From: Caryophanales bacterium UBA2253
GTDB lineage: Bacteria > Bacillota_I > Bacilli_A > ML615J-28 > CAG-698
Direction: 5' to 3'
Assembly: GCA_002347755.1 (NCBI GenBank)
Contig: DDXT01000042.1
Coordinates: 1 to 9,756 of the forward strand
DNA: 9,756 nucleotides
Shown: in pieces, positions 1 to 5,015 of the stretch
Numbering within the stretch: the first letter of the stretch is position 1
Layout: every line of letters begins with the position of its first letter
Notes under the pieces: generated by a model
What the model was told of the DNA's origin: nothing
Database searches by the model: none
Seen by the model: only the letters and a program-made list of their open reading frames with translations
Program-made: the position numbers and the translations under genes

Positions 1-50
1 CTCATGACTAGATTATATACGAATAATTTTAGAAGAGTAAAGTTTTTCAA

Positions 51-57
51 AAGGAGG
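51..57 (+). promoter_or_regulatory. Ribosome binding site deciding the start of the SDR gene
   Basis: AAGGAGG lies 6 nt before ATG 64. It rules against the longer in-frame ATG at position 4, which has no Shine-Dalgarno sequence and would put about 20 basic residues in front of the Rossmann fold. Confidence 0.85.
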
Positions 58-63
58 CCCAAC

Positions 64-1098
64 ATGAAATGCATCGTTACCGGCGCAACCGGACACATCG
101 GAAATGTTTTGGTACGGGATCTTTACGATCACGGCTACGAAGTAACGGCCATCGTTTTACCGAAAGATGATGTTCACATCATCGAAGCTTATGCTGACAT
201 CGTTATTGGAAACATATTGGACCAAGCCTTTTTAGAACGCGTTCTCCGCGATACCGACGTGGTGTTCCATTTGGCGGGAATCGTCGAAATCGGTTCCGGA
301 AAAAAGAAAGTCATCGAAAAAGTCAATGTTGGGGGAACCAAGAATGTCGTTGATGCCTGCTTGAAAAACAAAGTCAAGCGGCTGGTTTATACGTCCAGCG
401 TCCATGCGATTCCTCAGCTTCCGAAAGGCCAGACCATGACCGAGGTTGATCATTTCGATGCGAAAAGCGTCGACGGGTTGTATGCCAAGTCCAAAGCCAC
501 CGCGACTCAATATGTTCTTGATCAAAAAGACTCGGAATTGGATGTGATCATTGTCCATCCGGCCGGAGTCATCGGGCCGAATGATTATAAACTGTCTAAT
601 GTCAGCCAGGTCTTTCTGGATTTGCTTTGCGGCCGCTTAGGAGCATATCTTCGGGGTGGGTATAATTTCGTGGATGTGCGCGATGTGGCGGCGGGGATCC
701 GTTTAGCTGCCGAAAAAGGCCGCCGGGGAGAGTGCTACATTCTTTCGGGCCATGAAATCTCCGTCAAAGAATTATTGGACGAGATCGCCGTTTTGGGCAA
801 TGTCCCCAAGGTTCGGACCAAACTCTCGTATTGGTTCATTCTGGCCATGAGTTATTTCGCCGAGTTGTATTATTTCATTGTGAAGCGGAAACCATTGTTT
901 ACCCATTATTCGATCATTGTCCTCGATTCCAATTTCCAGTTCTCCAACGAAAAAGCCAAACGGGAACTGGGTTTCCAAACCCGAGACATCAAAGAATCCA
1001 TCAAAGATACTTTCGAATTCGCGGTGGCGAACTATTTGGAAAAGCACGGAAACAAATACCGACGAAAACTCGTCAAAAAAGCCAAAAACGACGCTTAG
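64..1098 (+). CDS. NAD(P)-dependent extended-SDR oxidoreductase (epimerase/dehydratase, dihydroflavonol-4-reductase-like)
   Basis: Predicted cytoplasmic Rossmann-fold oxidoreductase of 344 residues; the substrate cannot be told from sequence. The start at 64 is chosen because AAGGAGG (51-57) lies 6 nt upstream; the frame is open to position 4 but that extension has no ribosome binding site. Visible in order: the nucleotide-binding TGATGHIG (residues 6-13, glycines 7, 10, 13), HLAG at 69-72, NVGGTKNV beginning at 88, a YTSS strand with the catalytic Ser/Thr near 111-112, and the catalytic YAKSK (Tyr140, Lys144). HPAGVIGP (165-172) is the usual substrate-side loop of DFR/3-beta-HSD-like proteins. 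The C-terminal part has a hydrophobic patch (about 255-275) and ends in a lysine/arginine-rich tail. Length is normal for extended SDRs. It appears monocistronic: a terminator overlaps its stop. Family assignment is firm, function is not. Confidence 0.9.
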   Translation: MKCIVTGATGHIGNVLVRDLYDHGYEVTAIVLPKDDVHIIEAYADIVIGNILDQAFLERVLRDTDVVFHLAGIVEIGSGKKKVIEKVNVGGTKNVVDACLKNKVKRLVYTSSVHAIPQLPKGQTMTEVDHFDAKSVDGLYAKSKATATQYVLDQKDSELDVIIVHPAGVIGPNDYKLSNVSQVFLDLLCGRLGAYLRGGYNFVDVRDVAAGIRLAAEKGRRGECYILSGHEISVKELLDEIAVLGNVPKVRTKLSYWFILAMSYFAELYYFIVKRKPLFTHYSIIVLDSNFQFSNEKAKRELGFQTRDIKESIKDTFEFAVANYLEKHGNKYRRKLVKKAKNDA

Positions 1099-1120
1099 GG
1101 AAACCGAAGCGTTTTTCTTT
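1091..1120 (+). terminator. Rho-independent terminator of the SDR gene, overlapping its stop codon
   Basis: ACGCTT (1091-1096) pairs with AAGCGT (1107-1112). After an A/G mismatch, GG/CC closes a GAAA tetraloop (1100-1103). The 3' side runs straight into TTTTTCTTTT. The TAG stop (1096-1098) begins in the left arm, so translation to the end of the gene would compete with folding. Confidence 0.75.
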
Positions 1121-1146
1121 TGGAAAACCAATAAACGGAAAACTTC

Positions 1147-1175
1147 TTTATTTTAAACCGAAATGATGGTAAAAT
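1147..1175 (+). promoter_or_regulatory. Candidate extended -10 promoter of the TrmH-family gene
   Basis: TGG-TAAAAT (1167-1175) is an extended -10 element. A poor -35 (TTTATT, 1147-1152) sits at a 17-nt spacing. Position, about 32 nt before the start codon, and the match to the element upstream of the GH18 gene support it. Confidence 0.45.
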
Positions 1176-1207
1176 AAAAACCATGGAATAACCAAAAGAG
1201 GAGACGT

Positions 1208-1933
1208 ATGAATCCAAAGAAATACCGAAAAGAAGAACCGATATCTTATGCACTTGGGACCACGCTGATGATCGAGCTTTTGAAAACATGGCCAAAGCAG
1301 GTGCAAACCGTTTACGTTCACAGCGATACCGATCGGAATGAGACCTATGCGATGATCGAAAGCCTTTGCGCCGAACATGGGATAGCCCTGGCTCAAAACA
1401 ACAAAGCTTTTAACATTCTGTCAGACAAAGACAACTGTTTCGTCATCGGCGAATTCCGTAAATTTGAAAATCCGATGAATGGCGATTTTCCTCATGTGGT
1501 TTTGGTCAACCCGTCCAACGCCGGGAATCTGGGGACGATCATTCGGACGGCCGTCGGCTTCGGGATCTCCAACCTGGCCATCATTACCCCGGCCGTGGAT
1601 ATTTTTGATCCGAAAGTCATCCGGGCGTCAATGGGTTCGTTCTTTCATCTGAATTTTGGATTGTTTTCGGACTTTTCGGAATACAAGAAAGCTTACCCGA
1701 AACGGTCAATGTATCCGTTCATGCTTAAGTCCAGCCAAAACCTGAGCGAGACGCCGATTGAAGGCAAGTATAGCCTCATTTTCGGAAACGAAGCGACCGG
1801 GCTTTCGGACGAGTATTTGCATATCGGCCAAAGCGTTCGGATCGCCCATTCCGGAGACATTGACAGCCTGAATCTGCCCATGGCGGTGGGGATCGCTCTT
1901 TACGAAGCCACCAAAGAGACATTTCGGAAGTAA
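1208..1933 (+). CDS. TrmH/SpoU (SPOUT) family RNA 2'-O-methyltransferase
   Basis: Predicted S-adenosylmethionine-dependent methyltransferase that modifies ribose 2'-OH in tRNA or rRNA; 241 residues, cytoplasmic. The three SPOUT motifs are present: motif 1 NPSNAGNLGTIIRTA (101-115, with the conserved Asn104 and Arg113), motif 2 LIFGNEATGLS (190-200), and motif 3 SLNLPMAVGIALYE (220-233), which together form the trefoil-knot cofactor site. The first 90 or so residues form a separate N-terminal domain as in the RlmB/TsnR-like members, though shorter than classic substrate-binding domains. AGAGGAG (1197-1203) precedes ATG 1208. It has its own candidate promoter and stands between a terminator and a tRNA pair, so it looks monocistronic. 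Which nucleotide is methylated cannot be read from the sequence, so no gene symbol is given. Confidence 0.92.
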   Translation: MNPKKYRKEEPISYALGTTLMIELLKTWPKQVQTVYVHSDTDRNETYAMIESLCAEHGIALAQNNKAFNILSDKDNCFVIGEFRKFENPMNGDFPHVVLVNPSNAGNLGTIIRTAVGFGISNLAIITPAVDIFDPKVIRASMGSFFHLNFGLFSDFSEYKKAYPKRSMYPFMLKSSQNLSETPIEGKYSLIFGNEATGLSDEYLHIGQSVRIAHSGDIDSLNLPMAVGIALYEATKETFRK

Positions 1934-2032
1934 GGCCAATGGTTTTCTGAAGGAATGCGAATTGATGACCTTTTGAAAACATTAAAAATAATCTTTATTG
2001 TTTGGTCCAAAAAAGCGATTTGAGAGTGAATC

Positions 2033-2068
2033 AAGACTTTTACCTGGAATAAGGCCCGGTCTTTTTTT
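2033..2068 (+). terminator. Weak candidate terminator after the methyltransferase gene
   Basis: AAGAC (2033-2037) pairs with GTCTT (2059-2063), with an inner CCT/AGG helix (2043-2045 with 2052-2054) and a T-run at 2062-2068. The internal loops make it a poor hairpin. It is the only terminator-like structure before the tRNA promoter, and the gap 1934-2078 otherwise shows nothing recognisable. Confidence 0.4.
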
Positions 2069-2078
2069 ATCTTTAATC

Positions 2079-2107
2079 TTGCTTTTTTCATTGTTTTCTT
2101 GTATAAT
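2079..2107 (+). promoter_or_regulatory. Promoter of the tRNA-Asp/tRNA-Arg unit
   Basis: A perfect -10 TATAAT (2102-2107) with TTGCTT (2079-2084) at 17 nt. It lies 25 nt upstream of the first tRNA base. Confidence 0.7.
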
Positions 2108-2132
2108 ATTAAGAGTCTCAGAAACTGCTGAC

Positions 2133-2208
2133 GGTCTCATGGTGTAGCGGTTAACATGCCAGTCTGTCACACTGGAGATCACGGGTTCAAATCCCGTTGG
2201 GACCGCCA
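2133..2208 (+). tRNA. tRNA-Asp (GTC)
   Basis: Complete 76-nt cloverleaf. The acceptor is GGTCTCA/TGGGACC with one G-U pair, the D-stem GTGT/ACAT, the anticodon stem CCAGT/ACTGG with loop CTGTCAC (anticodon GTC at 2166-2168), and the T-arm ACGGG-TTCAAAT-CCCGT. Discriminator G and an encoded CCA (2206-2208) follow. Co-transcribed with tRNA-Arg 6 nt downstream. Confidence 0.97.
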
Positions 2209-2214
2209 TTCTAT

Positions 2215-2291
2215 GCGCCCGTAGCTCAACTGGATAGAGCATCTGACTACGAATCAGAAGGCTAGAGGTTCAAATCCTCCCGGGCGTACCA
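2215..2291 (+). tRNA. tRNA-Arg (ACG)
   Basis: Complete 77-nt cloverleaf. The acceptor is GCGCCCG/CGGGCGT with a terminal G-U pair, the anticodon stem TCTGA/TCAGA with loop CTACGAA (anticodon ACG at 2249-2251), and a normal T-arm. CCA is encoded at 2289-2291. By general knowledge A34 of this tRNA is deaminated to inosine by TadA so it can read CGU, CGC and CGA. Confidence 0.97.
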
Positions 2292-2307
2292 TTTTTGAAG
2301 CCAATGA

Positions 2308-2336
2308 TCCGCATGAATTCAAGCGGAACTTTTTTT
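2308..2336 (+). terminator. Rho-independent terminator of the tRNA-Asp/Arg unit
   Basis: TCCGC (2308-2312) pairs with GCGGA (2323-2327), extended inside by TGA/TCA around an AT loop, then a T7 run at 2330-2336. Confidence 0.65.
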
Positions 2337-2360
2337 ATGGCCGGATAATTCAAGAATAGG

Positions 2361-2389
2361 TTTTCATTTTACTCGGGATATGGTAAAAT
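2361..2389 (+). promoter_or_regulatory. Promoter of the GH18 gene (extended -10)
   Basis: TTTTCA (2361-2366), a 17-nt spacer, and TGG-TAAAAT (2381-2389). Transcription would start near 2396. The -10 overlaps the first in-frame ATG (2388), which therefore should not be in the mRNA. Confidence 0.6.
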
Positions 2390-2415
2390 GAGCAAGCATA
2401 AAATTTGTAATAAAC

Positions 2416-2447
2416 GGAGAGAATCGGGCTTTTTCGGTTCGGTTATG
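2416..2447 (+). promoter_or_regulatory. Leader of the GH18 gene: Shine-Dalgarno, hairpin, start codon
   Basis: GGAGA (2416-2420) is the only good ribosome binding sequence in the leader but lies 24 nt before ATG 2445. Between them, GAATCG (2421-2426) can pair with CGGTTC (2435-2440), one G-U pair, loop of 8. Folding would leave only about 4 unpaired bases between Shine-Dalgarno and ATG. The pairing is visible; its role is inferred. Confidence 0.35.
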
Positions 2448-4409
2448 GAAATCATGAAAAAAACCTTGTTTTTGTTCGGTTTGGCTTTTCTGGCGCTTTT
2501 GACCAGATGCGCAAATTTCCAAGAAATCAGCGAAGCCAATGCCCTGATCGAAGCGCTTCCCGAAGCGGAAGCCCTGACGCTTGCGGATGAAGAAGCCGTT
2601 AGGGCGGCGATGCTTTTCGTGGAGGGACTATCGGAAGAAGCCCGAGCTAAGGCAGAACCGGAAAATTTGGCTAAACTAGTTGAACTGGAAATTAAACTGG
2701 AGCAATTGATCGCTTCGCGGGATAACCAAATCCGGGCGGATGAAATTCAGAGTCTTCTTGAAGAACTGCCGCTTTTGGAATCCGTTACCCTGGAAAACGA
2801 AACCATGATCTTGCTCATCCGGACCAAGTACGAGGCTTTAAGCCTTGACCAAAAAGCTCTTTTGGGGAATGAAACGGTTATTTTGATTACTGATTACGAA
2901 ACAAAACTGGAAGCGGAACGATCCGAACAAGCCGAAATCGAAATGATTTTGACTTTATTGGGAGAACTGCCAACGCAGGATTTGGTGACTTTGGCCGACG
3001 AACAAAGCGTCATTTCGATCCGCAGCCAATATGATTTGCTTTCTTTGGAACAAAAAGACGTTTTGGGTTCAGAAACCCTCACGGCTCTGGAAGCCTACGA
3101 GATTTTGATTCAGGAACTGAAGAATTTACCAATCCGGGAACAGGAAACCTTCGTTGCGCTTTGTGCTTTTTTGGATAGCCGCCTTCCGGGCGAGACTACC
3201 GAATCATTGGAACTTCCGATTACTTTTGAAAATGGGAGCCTCACCTTGAACCTAACTTGGAGTTCGGATTCTTCGGCCATCACGGCTTTGGGGATTGTAA
3301 CCAGGGGATGGCTAAACACCCCGGTCAAACTGACGGCCTTGGTAACCGGACAGACGCTTGAACAAACCTATGAAAAAACTGTGATCGTGAGAGGAACAAG
3401 AGTGGTTGACATGCCAAGCATCAATCCCAACAAAAAACTTACTTTCGCTTATTTCCGGAACCCGGCTTACGGACCGACTTTGACCGACCGGGATTTTATG
3501 AAAATCGATGTTTTGAATTATGCCTTTGGAAATATTTACAATAATCAATTAAGCATTTACAGTCTATCGAACCTAAACAATGTTCTGAAGTTGCGCGAAC
3601 AAGGGGTTCGGATCGTCATTTCCATCGATGGCGTCAGTTCCGCCACCCGCGATGCTTTCGCGGTTTCCGCCAGTACTCAAGCCAATCGGGAAGCGTTAGC
3701 GACTTCCATCGCCAGCGTCATTGAAACCTATCAGTTGGACGGGATCGATCTGGACTGGGAATTTCCGAGCGGAACCACCGAGAAAAACAATTTCACGCTG
3801 CTGGTAAAAGAGATCCGGGCGGCTTTGGACCAATCATCCCGGGATCTCATCTTGAGCGCGGCGGTGATCTCCGGATCATACAGCACCCATTACGACCTTC
3901 CGGAACTTAACAAATATTTGGATTATCTTCACATCATGACTTACGGGATGAGCGGAACCTCAGTCGCAAAACATCAATCGGCCTTGTACCGGACGGCCAA
4001 TTCCCCGTATGCCATCGCCACTTCGGTGGAAATGTACGCAACGGGCGGGATGGACCGATCAAAGATCGTTTTCGGAATTCCTTTCTACGTCGTTTACGGC
4101 TCGATTGCCAATAATCCCGCCAACCCATTGGGTTTATCGATGACCAACGGGGGAACCATGAGCTACACCAACTTCCGAAAGAACTACGCAGCCAATGGCT
4201 ACGTTGAGTATTTTGACGAAGCGGCCATGGTCTATTATTCTTACAGCGGCACCAAATTCGCTTCCTATGACAATCCGGCTTCAATCGGATACAAATGCCA
4301 ATGGGTCAAGGACAACGACATCGCGGGAGTGATGTTCTGGGACTATGGGCATGATTCGGCCGGCGGGACGCTTTTGGACGCCATTTATCAAGCTTTTCGA
4401 ACCATTTGA
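2445..4409 (+). CDS. Exported GH18 (chitinase-like) glycosidase with helical repeats and an Ig-like domain
   Basis: Predicted surface-attached or secreted hydrolase of beta-1,4-linked N-acetylglucosamine polymers (chitin or related glycans); 654 residues from ATG 2445. ATG 2454 (651 residues) is a close alternative with a more typical signal-peptide start. The signal peptide is KKTLFLFGLAFLALL followed by LTRC (Cys22), lipobox-like but with Arg before Cys. Residues 29-227 are three tandem repeats of about 66 residues, mostly helical, with the pattern LP-x-VTL-x-E ... LS-x-QK-x-LG-x-E, as in many Gram-positive surface proteins. Residues about 231-317 resemble a degenerate bacterial Ig-like domain (NLTWSSDSSAIT...VIVRG). 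The catalytic barrel is 331-654: YAF strand, SIDG (393-396), catalytic DGIDLDWE (432-439, proton donor Glu439), MTYGM (Tyr500), KIVFGIPFY, and C-terminal VMFWDYG. The Asp normally following the MTY tyrosine is Gly501. It has its own promoter and terminator. The family is certain; chitin as substrate is an inference. Confidence 0.9.
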   Translation: MEIMKKTLFLFGLAFLALLTRCANFQEISEANALIEALPEAEALTLADEEAVRAAMLFVEGLSEEARAKAEPENLAKLVELEIKLEQLIASRDNQIRADEIQSLLEELPLLESVTLENETMILLIRTKYEALSLDQKALLGNETVILITDYETKLEAERSEQAEIEMILTLLGELPTQDLVTLADEQSVISIRSQYDLLSLEQKDVLGSETLTALEAYEILIQELKNLPIREQETFVALCAFLDSRLPGETTESLELPITFENGSLTLNLTWSSDSSAITALGIVTRGWLNTPVKLTALVTGQTLEQTYEKTVIVRGTRVVDMPSINPNKKLTFAYFRNPAYGPTLTDRDFMKIDVLNYAFGNIYNNQLSIYSLSNLNNVLKLREQGVRIVISIDGVSSATRDAFAVSASTQANREALATSIASVIETYQLDGIDLDWEFPSGTTEKNNFTLLVKEIRAALDQSSRDLILSAAVISGSYSTHYDLPELNKYLDYLHIMTYGMSGTSVAKHQSALYRTANSPYAIATSVEMYATGGMDRSKIVFGIPFYVVYGSIANNPANPLGLSMTNGGTMSYTNFRKNYAANGYVEYFDEAAMVYYSYSGTKFASYDNPASIGYKCQWVKDNDIAGVMFWDYGHDSAGGTLLDAIYQAFRTI

Positions 4410-4421
4410 TGATAAACAAAT

Positions 4422-4454
4422 AAAGGCTGCGGATGAAGAACCGCAGCCTTTTTT
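4422..4454 (+). terminator. Strong Rho-independent terminator of the GH18 gene
   Basis: AAGGCTGCGG (4423-4432) pairs perfectly with CCGCAGCCTT (4441-4450), loop ATGAAGAA, followed by T residues to 4454. Confidence 0.95.
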
Positions 4455-4478
4455 CTTGGGAAAAAACGTGTTTTCGCA

Positions 4479-4507
4479 TTGACAAAAAGTGGTGAATATT
4501 GTATAAT
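4479..4507 (+). promoter_or_regulatory. Consensus sigma-A promoter of the tRNA-Pro/tRNA-Gly unit
   Basis: TTGACA (4479-4484), a 17-nt spacer, and TATAAT (4502-4507): a perfect match. The leader before the first tRNA is about 50 nt and shows no recognisable gene. Confidence 0.92.
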
Positions 4508-4563
4508 ATCTAAGCGTGAGAGATCACCCTGTTTGACAATCTTTATTTGTTGAACTGACAAAA

Positions 4564-4640
4564 CGGGAAATAGCTCAGTTTGGTAGAGCGCTTGGTTTGG
4601 GACCAAGATGTCGCAGGTTCGAATCCTGTTTTCCCGACCA
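4564..4640 (+). tRNA. tRNA-Pro (TGG)
   Basis: Complete 77-nt cloverleaf. The acceptor is CGGGAAA/TTTCCCG, the anticodon stem CTTGG/CCAAG with loop TTTGGGA (anticodon TGG at 4598-4600), and the T-arm GCAGG-TTCGAAT-CCTGT. Discriminator A and an encoded CCA (4638-4640) follow. First gene of a two-tRNA transcript. Confidence 0.97.
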
Positions 4641-4650
4641 TTTATTTTTT

Positions 4651-4724
4651 GCAGGTATAGTTCAATGGTAGAACTTCAGCCTTCCAAGCTGACCATGCGA
4701 GTCCGATTCTCGTTACCTGCTCCA
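4651..4724 (+). tRNA. tRNA-Gly (TCC)
   Basis: Complete 74-nt cloverleaf. The acceptor is GCAGGTA/TACCTGC, the anticodon stem TCAGC/GCTGA with loop CTTCCAA (anticodon TCC at 4683-4685). Discriminator T and an encoded CCA (4722-4724) follow. It lies 10 nt after tRNA-Pro. Confidence 0.97.
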
Positions 4725-4734
4725 GTAAAAAATT

Positions 4735-4762
4735 AGGCCGCAACTTTGGTTGCGGCTTTTTT
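4735..4762 (+). terminator. Strong terminator of the tRNA-Pro/Gly unit
   Basis: AGGCCGCAAC (4735-4744) pairs with GTTGCGGCTT (4749-4758), TTTG loop, with the T-run continuing to 4762. Confidence 0.93.
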
Positions 4763-4797
4763 CTTTGACCGGAAGAAAAAGGATTTAAGAAAAAAGT

Positions 4798-4818
4798 CAA
4801 CCCAGAGGATTGGCTTTT
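4798..4818 (+). repeat. 21-bp direct repeat, copy 1 (hairpin with T-tail)
   Basis: CAACCCAGAGGATTGGCTTTT occurs here and again at 4989-5009 without mismatch. With the flanking base 4796 the copy folds as GTCAA/TTGGC with a T4 tail, a weak plus-strand terminator lying directly before a strong one. No transcript is known to end here besides read-through from the tRNA unit. Confidence 0.6.
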
Positions 4819-4819
4819 C

Positions 4820-4850
4820 TGAGCGTTGACAAAGTCAACGCTCATTTTTT
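4820..4850 (+). terminator. Second strong plus-strand terminator in the convergent junction
   Basis: TGAGCGTTGAC (4820-4830) pairs perfectly with GTCAACGCTCA (4834-4844), AAA loop, then T6 (4845-4850). There is no gene between it and the tRNA terminator, so it is either a back-up or the end of a short unrecognised RNA. Confidence 0.85.
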
Positions 4851-4937
4851 CTTGTAATAAAATGGGACAATAGCCCCAAAAAGATATCTTTTTCGAGTCT
4901 AAAAAAGTGTTTTCTTGTTTTTCAAGATAGCTGTGGG

Positions 4938-4973
4938 AAAATAAACGAACCCCATCTTTGGGAATGGGGTTCG
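4938..4973 (-). terminator. Terminator of the sigma/anti-sigma operon
   Basis: On the minus strand CGAACCCCAT pairs with ATGGGGTTCG (plus 4946-4955 with 4964-4973) with an 8-nt loop, followed by TTTATTTT (4945-4938). It lies 43 nt beyond the stop codon of the anti-sigma-position gene. Confidence 0.88.
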
Positions 4974-4988
4974 TCATCAGTCTGAAGC

Positions 4989-5009
4989 CAACCCAGAGGA
5001 TTGGCTTTT
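4989..5009. repeat. 21-bp direct repeat, copy 2
   Basis: Identical to 4798-4818. Here the flanking base makes the stem a perfect GCCAA/TTGGC (4987-4991 with 5001-5005) followed by T5 on the plus strand. It sits directly after the stop codon of the minus-strand gene. Confidence 0.6.
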
Positions 5010-5015
5010 TGTTTA

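Larger units (their letters stand above)
4763..5015. other. Convergent intergenic region without a supported gene
   Basis: It lies between the plus-strand tRNA unit and the minus-strand anti-sigma gene. It contains hairpins for both strands, two copies of a 21-bp repeat, and the perfect palindrome AAAAAGATATCTTTTT (4878-4893). Open frames exist on the minus strand, but they run antisense through tRNA-Gly or through terminator stems and have no convincing ribosome binding site. Confidence 0.6.

Noticed and set aside
1941..1980. Imperfect inverted repeat GTTTTC...GAAAAC with inner AAGG/CCTT after the methyltransferase gene
   Set aside because: Long loop, mismatched centre and no T-run afterwards; not a convincing terminator.
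1982..2242. Minus-strand open frame containing the stretch AVPTGFEPVISSVTDWHVNR
   Set aside because: It is the antisense of tRNA-Asp; this type of peptide is a well-known false gene call over tRNA genes.
2388..2444. N-terminal extension of the GH18 protein from ATG 2388
   Set aside because: The ATG lies in the -10 promoter element and lacks a ribosome binding site, and the extension would precede a clear signal peptide.
3934..4284. Minus-strand open frame of 116 codons inside the GH18 gene
   Set aside because: Arg/Trp/Ser-rich composition typical of the complement of a real coding frame, and fully contained in the GH18 catalytic domain.
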